Positions 23,481-32,498 of a stretch of 47,811 bases of DNA are shown in pieces; the stretch's first letter is position 1, and every line of letters starts with the position of its first letter. The notes beneath the pieces are model-generated. The model did not search any database, was not told where the DNA came from, and saw only the letters and a program-made list of their open reading frames with translations. Source of the DNA: Clostridiales bacterium (GTDB lineage: Bacteria; Bacillota; Clostridia; Christensenellales; Aristaeellaceae); assembly GCA_015056255.1 (NCBI GenBank), contig SVGP01000022.1, forward strand, positions 1-47,811. The letters run 5' to 3'. Made by a program: the position numbers and the translations under genes.

Positions 23481-24365
23481 TTACTTCGTAAGATCGATCG
23501 GATTGCTCCAGGCGCGCTTGCCGTTTTCGTCCACCAGCATGACGCGGATGAACTTATGGGGAAGGTTCGGGTTCAAGGTAAATTCGGCGTATGTGAGGTT
23601 TTCGCCTTCCTTGGTGCGGCCCTGCGCCCAGGGAAGATCCGAGGGGAAGGAGATGTATTTGACGGGGCTGCACCATACCTTGACCGTACTTCCGTCAAAT
23701 TCGATTTTTTCGAATTTCGGGCCCTGGGTTGCGTAGAAATCGCCCGCGATGATGGCCTTTTTGATGGCCTCCTCGGTTTTTTCCTCGGCAGCTACCATGA
23801 TGTAGCTTTTGCATTCGTCGCCGATATAGAAATGCGCGTCGTCCGCTGCGACGAGGTTCAAAAGATTTCCCTGGCAGAAGGCCACGTCGATGATGGCGGA
23901 GGAATCCGCGCGGTCGCCGTTAAAGGGCATGCCGGAAACGGTGTTGTAGATTTCAACCGCATCGAGGCCGCGAAGGCCGGTGATGACTTCAGGAGTGTTC
24001 AGGCTCCATGCGGGATGGGCGAGGATGGCGACGCCGCCGGCTTTTTTGATGGCGTTGACCGCGCGCTGGGGGCTCATCTGGGGAAGAAGTCCCTCGGCAA
24101 CGTCGCTTTTGACGCCGAAGCCCACGATGTGCACAACCTGGCCTACGAGGTTATAGTCAAATTCGATGGACTGGATGGAAAGAAGGTCTCCGTCCATCAT
24201 GGTTTCGGTGGTCACTTTTCTGTGGTCGGAAATGGCTAAAAAATCATAGCCGTTTTCTCTGTAAATAGCGCGGGCTTCCTCGGGCGATTTTCTGCCGTCG
24301 GAGAGCGTTGTGTGCAGATGGGTGTTTCCCTTATAAAGCTTTCGGTTGCCGTCAAAAACAATCAT
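23481..24365 (-). CDS. PHP-domain metal-dependent phosphoesterase
   Basis: 294 aa. The PHP motif appears at the N-terminus as KGNTHLHTTLSDGRKSPEE (His residues about 16 and 18) with FLAISDHRKVT (Asp-His near 46) and later ILAHPAW. These ligate metals in the PHP phosphoesterase fold used by histidinol phosphatases and many nucleotide- or oligonucleotide phosphatases. The C-terminal 80 residues look beta-rich. It is a monocistron. An extended -10 TGGTATAAT (minus strand, -10 at 24406-24401) is its promoter candidate. Substrate unknown. Confidence 0.8.
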   Translation of the reverse strand: MIVFDGNRKLYKGNTHLHTTLSDGRKSPEEARAIYRENGYDFLAISDHRKVTTETMMDGDLLSIQSIEFDYNLVGQVVHIVGFGVKSDVAEGLLPQMSPQRAVNAIKKAGGVAILAHPAWSLNTPEVITGLRGLDAVEIYNTVSGMPFNGDRADSSAIIDVAFCQGNLLNLVAADDAHFYIGDECKSYIMVAAEEKTEEAIKKAIIAGDFYATQGPKFEKIEFDGSTVKVWCSPVKYISFPSDLPWAQGRTKEGENLTYAEFTLNPNLPHKFIRVMLVDENGKRAWSNPIDLTK

Positions 24366-24518
24366 TTTCGCTGCCTCCGTTTACTTGTGTTTTCTTTCCT
24401 ATTATACCATTATTTTGCCGAATGCGGGATATTTTTTCAAAAAAATTTTTGAATTTTTGATCAAAAGCCGGGAAATATATAAAATTGCATATTTTCTTTC
24501 CGCTCCATGCAAATTAAC

Positions 24519-24547
24519 TTTACATTTTCACGTTTGAGGGCTATAAT
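24519..24547 (+). promoter_or_regulatory. asnS promoter
   Basis: TTTACA (24519-24524), a 17-base spacer and TATAAT (24542-24547). The leader is about 50 bases, too short for a T-box. Confidence 0.8.
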
Positions 24548-24603
24548 GGATAAATCCGGGCATCCGGAAATAAATATTTGAATCTTTAGAAAGGGGTAAA
24601 GCC

Positions 24604-26001
24604 ATGAAGAGCGTCATCGTTCGCGAATTATTCGCCTCTGTTCCCACCGATGTCATCCCCGGCGTCACCGTTAAAGGCTGGGTACGCACTTCCCGCGAAA
24701 GCAAAAACTTTGCATTCATCGTAATCAACGACGGGAGCTGCTTTAACAATCTTCAAATCGTCGTGGAGGAAAGCGCCATCAATAATTACGCGGAAGTGAT
24801 GAAGCAAATCACCGTGGGCGCGTCCATCGAAGTCTCCGGTCGCATTGAGCCCACGCCCGGTATGCAGCAGCCCTTCGAAATGAAGGCCGAAAGCCTTACC
24901 GTGCTCGGCATAAGCCCCGTTGATTATCCGCTTCAGAAAAAACGCCACACGCTGGAATATTTAAGAACCATCCAGCACCTGCGTCCGCGCGCAAACCTGT
25001 TCCAGTGCGCGTTCCGCATCCGCTCCATCGCAGCGCAGGCCATTCACCGCTTCTTCCATGACAGAGGCTTTGTATACGTTCATACGCCCCTGATCACCGG
25101 AAGCGACTGCGAGGGCGCAGGCGAAATGTTCCAGGTAACCACTCTTGATATGGATGCTCTTCCGAAGACCGAAGACGGCAAGGTCAACTACAACGAGGAT
25201 TTCTTCGGAAAGCCCGTATCGCTCACCGTATCCGGCCAGCTGAACGCCGAGATTTTTGCCCTTGCGTTCAGAGACGTATACACCTTCGGCCCCACCTTCC
25301 GCGCCGAAAACAGCTACACCGCCCGCCACGCAGCCGAATTCTGGATGATCGAGCCGGAAATCGCATTTGCGGAGCTGGAGGACGATCTGCGCCTGGAAGA
25401 GGACATGATCAAGTACATCATCTCCGCCGTGCTTGAGGAAGCGCCGGAAGAGATGAAGTTCTTAAACAGCTTCGTGGACAAGGGCCTCATCGAGCGCCTC
25501 GAAAGCGTAAGAGACGCTGAATTCGCCCGCGTAAGCTACACAAACGCTATCAAGATTCTCGAAGAAAGCGGCGCAGCATTCGAGTACAAGCCGTATTGGG
25601 GCTGCGACCTTCAGACCGAGCACGAAAGATATCTTACCGAGAAGCACTTCGGCCGCCCGGTATTCGTAACCGATTATCCCAAAGAGATCAAGGCCTTCTA
25701 CATGCGCATGAACGACGACGGAAAGACCGTCGCCGCAGCCGATCTGCTCGTTCCCGGCATCGGAGAACTGTGCGGCGGCAGCCAGAGAGAAGAGCGACTC
25801 GATGTACTTGAAGCGCGCATCAAGGAGCTTGGCATGCAGTGCAACGACTATTGGTGGTACTTGGAGCTTCGCAAATACGGCTCCGTCAAGCACTCCGGCT
25901 TTGGCATGGGCTTTGAGCGCATGATCATGTATTTAACCGGCATCGCCAACATCCGCGACGTTCTCCCCTTCCCGAGAACCACCGGAAACGCGGATTTCTA
26001 A
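24604..26001 (+). CDS. asnS: Asparagine--tRNA ligase
   Basis: 465 aa, usual length. An N-terminal OB fold (residues 15-110, [19 protein letters not shown]) binds the anticodon. The class II core carries motif 2 as [22 protein letters not shown] (about residues 228-249) and motif 3 as [15 protein letters not shown] (about 435-450). ERYL and [12 protein letters not shown] support the AsnRS assignment. It charges tRNA-Asn with asparagine in the cytoplasm. It is monocistronic, between its own promoter and a strong terminator. Confidence 0.95.
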   Translation: MKSVIVRELFASVPTDVIPGVTVKGWVRTSRESKNFAFIVINDGSCFNNLQIVVEESAINNYAEVMKQITVGASIEVSGRIEPTPGMQQPFEMKAESLTVLGISPVDYPLQKKRHTLEYLRTIQHLRPRANLFQCAFRIRSIAAQAIHRFFHDRGFVYVHTPLITGSDCEGAGEMFQVTTLDMDALPKTEDGKVNYNEDFFGKPVSLTVSGQLNAEIFALAFRDVYTFGPTFRAENSYTARHAAEFWMIEPEIAFAELEDDLRLEEDMIKYIISAVLEEAPEEMKFLNSFVDKGLIERLESVRDAEFARVSYTNAIKILEESGAAFEYKPYWGCDLQTEHERYLTEKHFGRPVFVTDYPKEIKAFYMRMNDDGKTVAAADLLVPGIGELCGGSQREERLDVLEARIKELGMQCNDYWWYLELRKYGSVKHSGFGMGFERMIMYLTGIANIRDVLPFPRTTGNADF

Positions 26002-26008
26002 AATCAAA

Positions 26009-26050
26009 CATAAAATAAAGGGGCTTTTGCAACAGCCCCTTTATTTTATG
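26009..26050. terminator. Bidirectional terminator after asnS
   Basis: A 17-bp perfect inverted repeat: arms at 26009-26025 and 26034-26050, loop TTTGCAAC, with A- and T-rich ends. It can serve asnS and the minus-strand Sel1 gene. Confidence 0.9.
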
Positions 26051-26107
26051 TTTAAACAGATCCGCGGGCGTTCAAGCACGCATTTGAAAATCGCCCGGAA
26101 GTTTGGA

Positions 26108-27178
26108 TTATTTCAGATCTTCTAAATATTCGATCGCGTCCTTGTCGCCCTGTTCCGCGGCAAATTCCATCCATTTGATGGCTGTTTCTCTGTCGCGCTC
26201 TGTTCCGAAGCCCTCCAGATAGCACATGGCGACGTTGTACGCCGCGCCCTCTTCGCCGTAGTAAGCGGCGTTTGTGTACCAGTACAGCGCTTTTTCTCCG
26301 TCGACGACCGTACCCTCTCCGTAGGTATAGCATATGCCGACGGCGTACATTGCCGGAGGAAGGCCCTGCTCAGCGGCCTTTAAAAAATAGTTGAAGGCTT
26401 CAATGTAATTCATATTTACCCCTTCGCCGTAATAATGAGCGTAACCCATGGCGTACTGCGCAATGGGCAGCCCCTGTTCGGCGGACAGCTTGTAAAGGCG
26501 GATGGCTTCCTTTCGGTTTCTGCGGACGACGATGCCGTTTTCGTAGTAATACCCAAGCTCGTAAAGCGCGTTTCGGTTTCCCTTTTCCGCGGCGGGCACA
26601 AGCCATTTATAGGCCTCTTTTTCGTTGACCTCAACGCCGACGCCTTCGGAGTAGCAGATGCCCACAAACGCCTCGCCGACCAGATTGCCCTTCTCGGCTG
26701 CGCGCGAGAAAAGCGCAAAGGCCTCTTTTCCGTCGTTCAGATCGTAAAAATAATCGCCGTATAAATGATAGGCCAGCTCCACCTGCGCTTCGGTGTGGTC
26801 CTGATCGGCGGCCTTTCTGAGCCACTTCAGGGTTTCGTCATAATCATTGTAAAGCGGATGATCCTCCATCATCAGAAGGCCCATAAGGTACTGAGCTTCG
26901 CTGAAACCGCTTAGCGCGGCTTCGCTCAAAAAACGATATGCCTTCGAAAGATCCTTTTCCGCGCCCGTTCCGTTCAGATACATGCGCCCGGCTTCCGTTT
27001 GAGATGCAGTATGCCCTCCTTCGGCTGCCTTCTCAAAAAGCGACAGCGCCTCAGAATCGCTTATACCGACAAGCGCGAGCGCCTGCGTATAGATTTCATC
27101 CGGCGAAGCCTCCTGCGAAAGCGCGGAAAACGAAGCGATCAGAAAAATCGAAATCACTATAGCCAGCATTTTCTTCAT
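26108..27178 (-). CDS. Secreted Sel1-repeat protein
   Basis: 356 aa. ATG at 27178 is preferred over 27184 because GGGAGG lies 7 bases upstream of it. A signal peptide (MLAIVISIFLIASFSALSQ region) is followed by about eight Sel1-like (TPR-type) repeats with the signature AEKG...A.Y.LG..Y..G.GV....KEA..WL.KAAEQG (for example AEKGNRNALYELGYYYENG). Sel1 repeats mediate protein-protein interaction. It is the last gene of a minus-strand run below the TIM-barrel gene. Partner unknown. Confidence 0.85.
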   Translation of the reverse strand: MKKMLAIVISIFLIASFSALSQEASPDEIYTQALALVGISDSEALSLFEKAAEGGHTASQTEAGRMYLNGTGAEKDLSKAYRFLSEAALSGFSEAQYLMGLLMMEDHPLYNDYDETLKWLRKAADQDHTEAQVELAYHLYGDYFYDLNDGKEAFALFSRAAEKGNLVGEAFVGICYSEGVGVEVNEKEAYKWLVPAAEKGNRNALYELGYYYENGIVVRRNRKEAIRLYKLSAEQGLPIAQYAMGYAHYYGEGVNMNYIEAFNYFLKAAEQGLPPAMYAVGICYTYGEGTVVDGEKALYWYTNAAYYGEEGAAYNVAMCYLEGFGTERDRETAIKWMEFAAEQGDKDAIEYLEDLK

Positions 27179-27232
27179 CGGCATTCCTCCCGTATGGTCC
27201 TATGGTTTGATGTGCATTTGATATGGCGGTAT

Positions 27233-28066
27233 TTACAAACGGTTCAGCGCGCTTCTGATGGCGACGAGGCTTTTGTTCATTTTTTCGATCTGCGGCGTGC
27301 CGTCGCGCTCCACGGAGGTGCTTTCGACGGTTACGGTGCCGGAGAAATTGGATTCATGGATGAGTTTAAAGATTTTCTCAAAGTCCACCGTGCCTTCGCC
27401 TATGTGAAGCACCTGAAGCCTTCCGTCGTAGTAAAGGTTGGGATCGGAATCGTTCATGTGGAAATGGACGATTTTTTTATCTGTGAGAAGGGGAAGGTAT
27501 TTTTCATTTTCCAGCAGCGGGTTTTCGTTTTTGAGGTGCGCCATCTTGGTGTCGTAGGTGAAATGGAGAGTTTCGTCAAACGCGCTCATGGCGATGAGCC
27601 GGTCAACGGACAGTTCCGTTTTCGGAATCACGTTTTCAATGGCGAGGGTGACGCCCGCAGACTTTGAAAGATCGTTGAATTTTCTTGCAATCGGCAGGCT
27701 TTCTTCAAAGTGCGCGTCGGAATGCCTTCCGTTCCAGAGGTGAAGAACGAGGGTTTTTGCGCCGATGGCAAGGGCGGTTTCAAGGTCGCGCTCAAAAAGT
27801 CGCGTGGATTCCTCTTCGCCGCCTGTCCCCTTTTCGGAAAGAATTTCGCCTACGGACTTGTCCATGTGAAGAACGGGGAAGGTAAGGCCTGTTGAATTCA
27901 AATATTTTCTGATTTCCTTGGTTTCATCGTTCCAGCTGTCGAACATCAGAAATTCAAAGCCGTCGGCGAGCATTTTTTCGCCGACGGGCCCGATTAAGCG
28001 GTAATTTCTGTTGTTTTTGCGGGTGACAAACGCGCCGGTGGACGCGTAGACGGGAATTCTCATCAT
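27233..28066 (-). CDS. Sugar-phosphate isomerase/epimerase-like TIM barrel protein
   Basis: 277 aa. AP-endonuclease-2/xylose-isomerase-like fold: conserved segments AKTLVLHLW (about 99), TLAIENVI (about 147), HFTYDTKMAHL (about 172), HFHMNDSD (about 198-205), and SGTVTVES (about 250). The E and H positions are consistent with a metal site. The family includes isomerases, epimerases and endonuclease IV-type enzymes, so the substrate is not predictable. It follows ruvA by one base, with AGAGGA as ribosome binding site, and is likely co-transcribed with the ruv genes. Confidence 0.8.
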   Translation of the reverse strand: MMRIPVYASTGAFVTRKNNRNYRLIGPVGEKMLADGFEFLMFDSWNDETKEIRKYLNSTGLTFPVLHMDKSVGEILSEKGTGGEEESTRLFERDLETALAIGAKTLVLHLWNGRHSDAHFEESLPIARKFNDLSKSAGVTLAIENVIPKTELSVDRLIAMSAFDETLHFTYDTKMAHLKNENPLLENEKYLPLLTDKKIVHFHMNDSDPNLYYDGRLQVLHIGEGTVDFEKIFKLIHESNFSGTVTVESTSVERDGTPQIEKMNKSLVAIRSALNRL

Positions 28067-28067
28067 T

Positions 28068-28670
28068 TTATCCTCTTTGCGCCATGTTTCTCAGAGCAAG
28101 ACGCAGAATTTCGTCAGTCTTTGTGGCTTGTCCGGAAACAGAGGAGACGGCTTTTGCGGCTTCGCTTGCGGGATAGCCAAGAGCCATCATCGCCTCGATA
28201 GCCTCGGCTTCTGCGGAACCCGCGATGTTTTTAATGGGCGCAGTGCCGCTGGGGCCGGTAAGATCTTCATTCTCGACCTTGTCCTTAAGCTCGAGCACCA
28301 GTCTCTGCGCGGTTTTTTTGCCGATGCCGGGGGCGCGGGATAATGCCTGCGCATCGCCAGTCACAAGCGCGATTGAAAGATCCTTGACGCTCAGCGCCGA
28401 CAAAACGCCAAGCGCCGTCTTGGGGCCGATGCCGCTTACGCCGATTAAGCGCAAAAACATCTTCTTTTCCTCTCGCGTCCAAAAGCCGAAAAGCTCCATG
28501 GCGTCCTCGCGCACGGAAAGATAGGCATAAAGCTTCACTTCCTCCCCGGTCTGCGGGCAGGAAGCCAATGTATTTGCGCTTACGGACAACTCGTATCCGA
28601 CGCCGGAAGCGTCGATGACGACGGAATCGGTGTTTTTCTCAGAGAGAATTCCACGGATGTGGGCGTACAT
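28068..28670 (-). CDS. ruvA: Holliday junction branch migration protein RuvA
   Basis: 200 aa, the usual length. N-terminal OB fold (MYAHIRGIL), two helix-hairpin-helix motifs (FLRLIGVSGIGPKTALGVLS near 73-92 and APGIGKKTAQRLVLELK near 113-129) and a C-terminal domain (EAMMALGYPASEAAKAV). RuvA binds Holliday junctions and directs the RuvB motor. ruvC is just upstream in the operon. ruvB is not next to it, as it usually is; it must be encoded elsewhere. Confidence 0.93.
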   Translation of the reverse strand: MYAHIRGILSEKNTDSVVIDASGVGYELSVSANTLASCPQTGEEVKLYAYLSVREDAMELFGFWTREEKKMFLRLIGVSGIGPKTALGVLSALSVKDLSIALVTGDAQALSRAPGIGKKTAQRLVLELKDKVENEDLTGPSGTAPIKNIAGSAEAEAIEAMMALGYPASEAAKAVSSVSGQATKTDEILRLALRNMAQRG

Positions 28671-28682
28671 GTATAAACTACC

Positions 28683-29177
28683 TCATTTGATTTTATAAAG
28701 GTTTTTCATGTTCATGCTGTTGGCATGGGTGATGGCGACGGCGAGCGCGTCGGCCGCGTCGTCTGGCTTTGCGATTTCGTCCATGTTTAAAAGCAGCTTT
28801 ACCATCTGCTGCATCTGGTGCTTGTCGGCCTTTCCGTAGCCGGTGATAGCCTGCTTGATCTGCATAGGCGTATATTCGAATAGGTTTTCCGTGCGCTGGG
28901 CGGCGGCGACCAGCGCCACGCCGCGCGCTGCAGAAACCGCCATTCCGGTGGTTACGTTTTTGGCGAAAAACAGCTCTTCAAACGCAACGTCGTTGGGCGA
29001 ATAAATGTCCATCAATTGATTTACGCCCGCATAGATGCTTCGTAAGCGCTGGGGCATCGGCGAATGGGCAACGGTGGACAATACGCCGTACTGTATGAGG
29101 CGATGCTTGATGCCGTTGGTTTCAATCACGCCATAGCCCATCAGGGCAAGGCCGGGGTCGATTCCTAAAATGATCAT
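28683..29177 (-). CDS. ruvC: Holliday junction resolvase RuvC
   Basis: 164 aa. Catalytic acidic residues in the RNase H fold: D7 in GIDPGL, E67 in AFEELFFAKN, and the C-terminal DD near residues 140-145 (PDDAADALAVAITH). It cleaves Holliday junctions at the end of recombination. It is co-directional with ruvA, 12 bases apart. The Nudix gene ends 2 bases before its start. Confidence 0.93.
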   Translation of the reverse strand: MIILGIDPGLALMGYGVIETNGIKHRLIQYGVLSTVAHSPMPQRLRSIYAGVNQLMDIYSPNDVAFEELFFAKNVTTGMAVSAARGVALVAAAQRTENLFEYTPMQIKQAITGYGKADKHQMQQMVKLLLNMDEIAKPDDAADALAVAITHANSMNMKNLYKIK

Positions 29178-29179
29178 TT

Positions 29180-29635
29180 TCAGCCCCCGCGCCTTTCAGA
29201 GCCCAGATAGATGGTCTCGCCCATGTCCAAAAGCGCGGATAAGTTGTCGCGGATGACCCTCGGGAATAAATTGGCTCTTTTGACCTTGTCCAGCGGCACC
29301 CATTCCATGCCGGTCTGATAGGCGTCGCGCTCAATGGGTTCTTCCTGCGGGATGTCGGAGATGTATTTGCACAGGAAAACAAAATACATCTTATGTGCGA
29401 CGCTGCCGTCGCGTCCTTCGCTTACGCGTTCAAAAATTGCGCTCATGCGCATGGGCTCCACTGTGAGCCCCGTTTCCTCCATTACCTCGCGCCGTACCGC
29501 TTCGGTCAAAAGCTCTCCGTCGTGCTGACCGCCGCCGGGCAGGGCATAGTAAATCCCAAGCCTCGAAACGCAGCGGTTTAAAAGAAGCTTTCCGTCGTGC
29601 AGAATCAGCGCTTTGGCGGAATTGCGAATCGCCAA
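29180..29635 (-). CDS. Nudix hydrolase
   Basis: 151 aa. The Nudix box is visible at about residues 35-57: GGGQHDGELLTEAVRREVMEETGL, matching G-x5-E-x7-R-E-x2-E-E-x-G. It hydrolyses a nucleoside diphosphate linked to another group. The substrate is not predictable. TTG at 29635 with AAAGGA 12 bases upstream. It begins the ruvC-ruvA transcription unit, preceded by TTTACA-18-TATAAT on the minus strand (29725-29696). Confidence 0.85.
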   Translation of the reverse strand: MAIRNSAKALILHDGKLLLNRCVSRLGIYYALPGGGQHDGELLTEAVRREVMEETGLTVEPMRMSAIFERVSEGRDGSVAHKMYFVFLCKYISDIPQEEPIERDAYQTGMEWVPLDKVKRANLFPRVIRDNLSALLDMGETIYLGSERRGG

Positions 29636-29695
29636 GGCTGCTCAATTCCTTTCTGATGAAGCGCAGCAAACTGCGCCCGTTGATTTATTGATATT

Positions 29696-29725
29696 ATTAT
29701 ACCGCTTAACGGGCGTTTTTGTAAA
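29696..29725 (-). promoter_or_regulatory. Promoter of the nudix-ruvCA run
   Basis: Minus strand: TTTACA (29725-29720), an 18-base spacer and TATAAT (29701-29696). The rest of 29642-29885 holds no gene; the plus-strand start at 29886 has AGGAGG but only a weak -10 (TACAAT 29849-29854). Confidence 0.65.
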
Positions 29726-29885
29726 GCGCGTTTATACGATGATTGTAAAACTGAAATAAAAAACTTGCTCCGCGCTCAAAACAAGGAATAATTCGTTAGA
29801 AAAAAACTGAATTAACGCGCAAATGTAGAAAAACAGAGAAACATCTGATACAATAATGATATCCTGAATCAGGAGGTCTGTTTGC

Positions 29886-31838
29886 ATGAAAAAGATTTTT
29901 TTCTGCGCGCTTACTGCGCTTTTTATGCTTTTTCTGTTTTCCGCCCTCGGCGAAATTGAAATTGAAGGCCTTGCGGACGGCGACGTTTTTTTGTCCAATC
30001 AATATCTGGACGTTACGACATATGTAAACGGCAAAAAGGAAGAATGCACATGGACGTTCTCGCCGGATTACGCCGCGCGCTTTTCAAGCGGCAAAAAAAT
30101 AAAATTAAACGATATCGATAAGGCAGCCGAGGTCGCCATCACCGCCTACCACGAAAAATCAGGCGAAGTGAAAATCATAAACATACTCGTCGTTCCTGCA
30201 GCCAAGAGCATTCAGATAACGGCGGATGAGAAAATTGTCACCGATCAAACGGTGTTTATCGACATGACGACGGGGCAAAAGGGCGTTCAACTGTTTTCTG
30301 ACGTCAGCCCTTCCGGCGCAAACGCGGGCGTCAAATGGATTTCGAGCGATCCCGAAATAGCCTCCGTCGACGAAAATGGATACGTGACCTTCCATTCCAA
30401 GGGAAAATGCGAAATCACCGCCGAAACGGTAAACGGCAGAAAAGCGCAGGCGACGGTCTTTTTGTCCTACGCCGCCAGGACCATTGAATTGATCGCGCCC
30501 GGAGAAATCGCCGTTGGCAACTCTGAGCAGCTGTTTGCCATCGTTATCCCTGACGAAGCCGCACAGGACGGCGTCACGTGGACTTCGTCCAGAGAAAAAG
30601 TGATTTCCATATCGGAAACCGGCGAAATCACTGCAAAGCGCGCAGGCAAGGCGGTTATCACCGCAACCGCCAACAGCGGGATCAAGGCAGAAATCGAAAT
30701 TGAAGCCTATCTGCCCGTTGAAAGCGTTGAAATCAGAAACACATTTTCGATCAAGCCCGGCGAAACGGAACAGCTGATCGTTCGGGTAAGCCCAAAGGAA
30801 GCCAAATACAGAGACGTCACCTTTATTTCCCTGAATCCCGAAATCGCAACGGTGGATAATGACGGCTTTGTCACCGGCGTATCGCCCGGAACCGTCGCCA
30901 TCATCGCAAGCGCTTCCAACGGCGTAAGCGCGCACAGAACGCTTGAAGTAAGGCCTGTAAAGCTTGAGTCGTTCGTGCTTTCGGATTACTTTGAAACCAT
31001 GCTTGTCGGCGAAAGCACTACCATTCTCCCGATCTTCTCGCCCGAAAACGCCACGGAAACCAGCCTTTTTTACGAGACAAGCAACGCGCTTGTGGCAACG
31101 GTCGACGAAAACGGCGTTGTAACGGCCAACGGTGAAGGCAAATGTGTAATCACCATTCAGTCGGAACGCGACGACATCGCATCCCTATCCTTCCGCATAA
31201 ACGTCCAAAGGCCAAACGCGCTGCCGCTTGAAGGCATCGTTATCGGCATCAACCCCGCAGGTCAGGAGAAGAAAAGCTCGCAAAAGCTGCCCCTCGCGCC
31301 CGGATCCAGCAAAACCGACAACGCCGTTTACAGCGGAATGCGCGGCGTCAAGACAAAAACGCCGGAATACATGCTGACGCTTGAAATCTCCTTCCGCTTA
31401 AAGGAAGCGCTTGAAAGCATGGGCGCCGAGGTTGTGATGACGCGGGAAACAAACGACGCGGATTTAAACAATATTGAACGCGCGCAGATGCTGAACGACG
31501 CAGGCGCGGATATTTCTATTCAAATTCAGATGAACGCTTCCGATAAAAAAACGCAAAGCGGCTTTTCCGCATATGCCAGATACAGCGATGTGGAAAGCCA
31601 GGCGATAGGGAAAATTCTTCTTGAAGAAGCGTGCAATGCTTCCGGTGCGAAGATGCTGAAAGTCAACAGAAGCAACAATTATATGTTTCTCAATTGGTCC
31701 GAAGCGCCCGCGCTTTTACTGGCATGCGGCTTTCTGACCAACGCCGATGAAGATGTAAATCTCAATTCTCCAATCTATCAGCAGCTTCTGGCCGATGGCA
31801 TTGCAGAGGGCCTCAGGATGTATTTCGAAGGAAATTAA
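29886..31838 (+). CDS. Secreted Ig-like (Big_2) protein with degenerate amidase_3 domain
   Basis: 650 aa. Signal peptide at residues 1-22. Residues about 105-445 hold four Ig-like Big_2 modules (each with a segment like WISSDPEIASVDENGYVT and GKAVITATAN). Residues 448-650 align with N-acetylmuramoyl-L-alanine amidase (amidase_3), but catalytic positions are altered: the DPGHQ block reads NPAGQ (456-460, His to Gly), IHANGS reads IQMNAS (548 is Gln), and the Glu of VEMGYMTN is Ala at 613. The Glu of PEYMLTL (494) remains. Three of four zinc/catalytic residues are lost, so it is probably not a hydrolase; it may bind peptidoglycan. Kinase gene follows after a terminator. Confidence 0.8.
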   Translation: MKKIFFCALTALFMLFLFSALGEIEIEGLADGDVFLSNQYLDVTTYVNGKKEECTWTFSPDYAARFSSGKKIKLNDIDKAAEVAITAYHEKSGEVKIINILVVPAAKSIQITADEKIVTDQTVFIDMTTGQKGVQLFSDVSPSGANAGVKWISSDPEIASVDENGYVTFHSKGKCEITAETVNGRKAQATVFLSYAARTIELIAPGEIAVGNSEQLFAIVIPDEAAQDGVTWTSSREKVISISETGEITAKRAGKAVITATANSGIKAEIEIEAYLPVESVEIRNTFSIKPGETEQLIVRVSPKEAKYRDVTFISLNPEIATVDNDGFVTGVSPGTVAIIASASNGVSAHRTLEVRPVKLESFVLSDYFETMLVGESTTILPIFSPENATETSLFYETSNALVATVDENGVVTANGEGKCVITIQSERDDIASLSFRINVQRPNALPLEGIVIGINPAGQEKKSSQKLPLAPGSSKTDNAVYSGMRGVKTKTPEYMLTLEISFRLKEALESMGAEVVMTRETNDADLNNIERAQMLNDAGADISIQIQMNASDKKTQSGFSAYARYSDVESQAIGKILLEEACNASGAKMLKVNRSNNYMFLNWSEAPALLLACGFLTNADEDVNLNSPIYQQLLADGIAEGLRMYFEGN

Positions 31839-31848
31839 ACAAAAGAGT

Positions 31849-31882
31849 ATCCGCCGCGCGTAAGCATGCGGCGGATGTTTTT
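31849..31882 (+). terminator. Terminator between the amidase-like and kinase genes
   Basis: ATCCGCCGC (31849-31857) pairs perfectly with GCGGCGGAT (31868-31876), followed by GTTTTT. It ends 12 bases before the next start, so the kinase is translated from readthrough or another start. Confidence 0.75.
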
Positions 31883-31894
31883 CAGGAGGGAATA

Positions 31895-32371
31895 ATGGCA
31901 AAGGTAACCTTGATTTCAGGCAAAATCTGCTCCGGGAAGTCCACGCTGGCGGAAAAGCTGCGCCTTAAAAAGCGCGCAGTGGTGTTGTCAGTCGATGAAA
32001 TTACACTGGCCATTTTCGGACAGTTTATCGGCGAGAAGCATGACGAAGTCGTTGAAAAAACGCAGAAATATTTGTTTGACAAGTCGCTCAAACTCATCGA
32101 ATGCGGCGTCAACGTAATTCTGGACTGGGGTTTTTGGCAAAGGCAGGAGCGGGACGAAGCCAGAAATTTCTATCTGGAAAAAGGAATTGAAACCGAGTTT
32201 TATTACATCGATATCACAGAGGAGGAATGGAAACGGCGCGTCGCAAAGCGAAATCAGGCTGTAAAAGAAAACAATCTGTCGGCGTATTTCGTGGATGAAA
32301 ACCTGAGAATCAAGTTTTCAAATCTCTTTGAACCGCCAACAGAGGATGAAAATATGATTTGCGTCCGGTAG
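31895..32371 (+). CDS. P-loop kinase, AAA_33 / zeta-toxin-like family
   Basis: 158 aa. Walker A at GKICSGKST (about residues 9-17). The remaining sequence (VVLSVDEITLAIFG, VILDWGFWQRQERDEARN, KRRVAKRN) fits small single-domain P-loop kinases that phosphorylate small molecules or nucleotides. Strong AGGAGGG ribosome binding site. I cannot assign the substrate; chloramphenicol 3-O-phosphotransferase and shikimate-kinase-like members belong to the same fold class. It lies between two terminator-like hairpins. Confidence 0.7.
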   Translation: MAKVTLISGKICSGKSTLAEKLRLKKRAVVLSVDEITLAIFGQFIGEKHDEVVEKTQKYLFDKSLKLIECGVNVILDWGFWQRQERDEARNFYLEKGIETEFYYIDITEEEWKRRVAKRNQAVKENNLSAYFVDENLRIKFSNLFEPPTEDENMICVR

Positions 32372-32410
32372 AGAAATCTGCGATGGGCAAACAAAAAAGC
32401 ACTAAAAAAC

Positions 32411-32471
32411 AGAGCGGGCGATCAATGACCGCCCGCTCTGTCTTAATGGTATTGCAGGCCCCGTCCTGCAA
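32411..32471. terminator. Convergent hairpins after the kinase and GH43 genes
   Basis: A 10-bp perfect stem AGAGCGGGCG (32411-32420) with CGCCCGCTCT (32430-32439), then a small hairpin TTGCAGG (32452-32458) with CCTGCAA (32465-32471). The first is followed by T residues and can end transcription of either convergent gene. Its GGGCGATCA core resembles the repeat at 15025-15043. Confidence 0.6.
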
Positions 32472-32498
32472 GCGTTTTCGGAAAATGACGGCGCTGTT

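Noticed and set aside
24548..24603. T-box riboswitch upstream of asnS
   Set aside because: The leader is only about 50 bases and has no T-box sequence or specifier loop.
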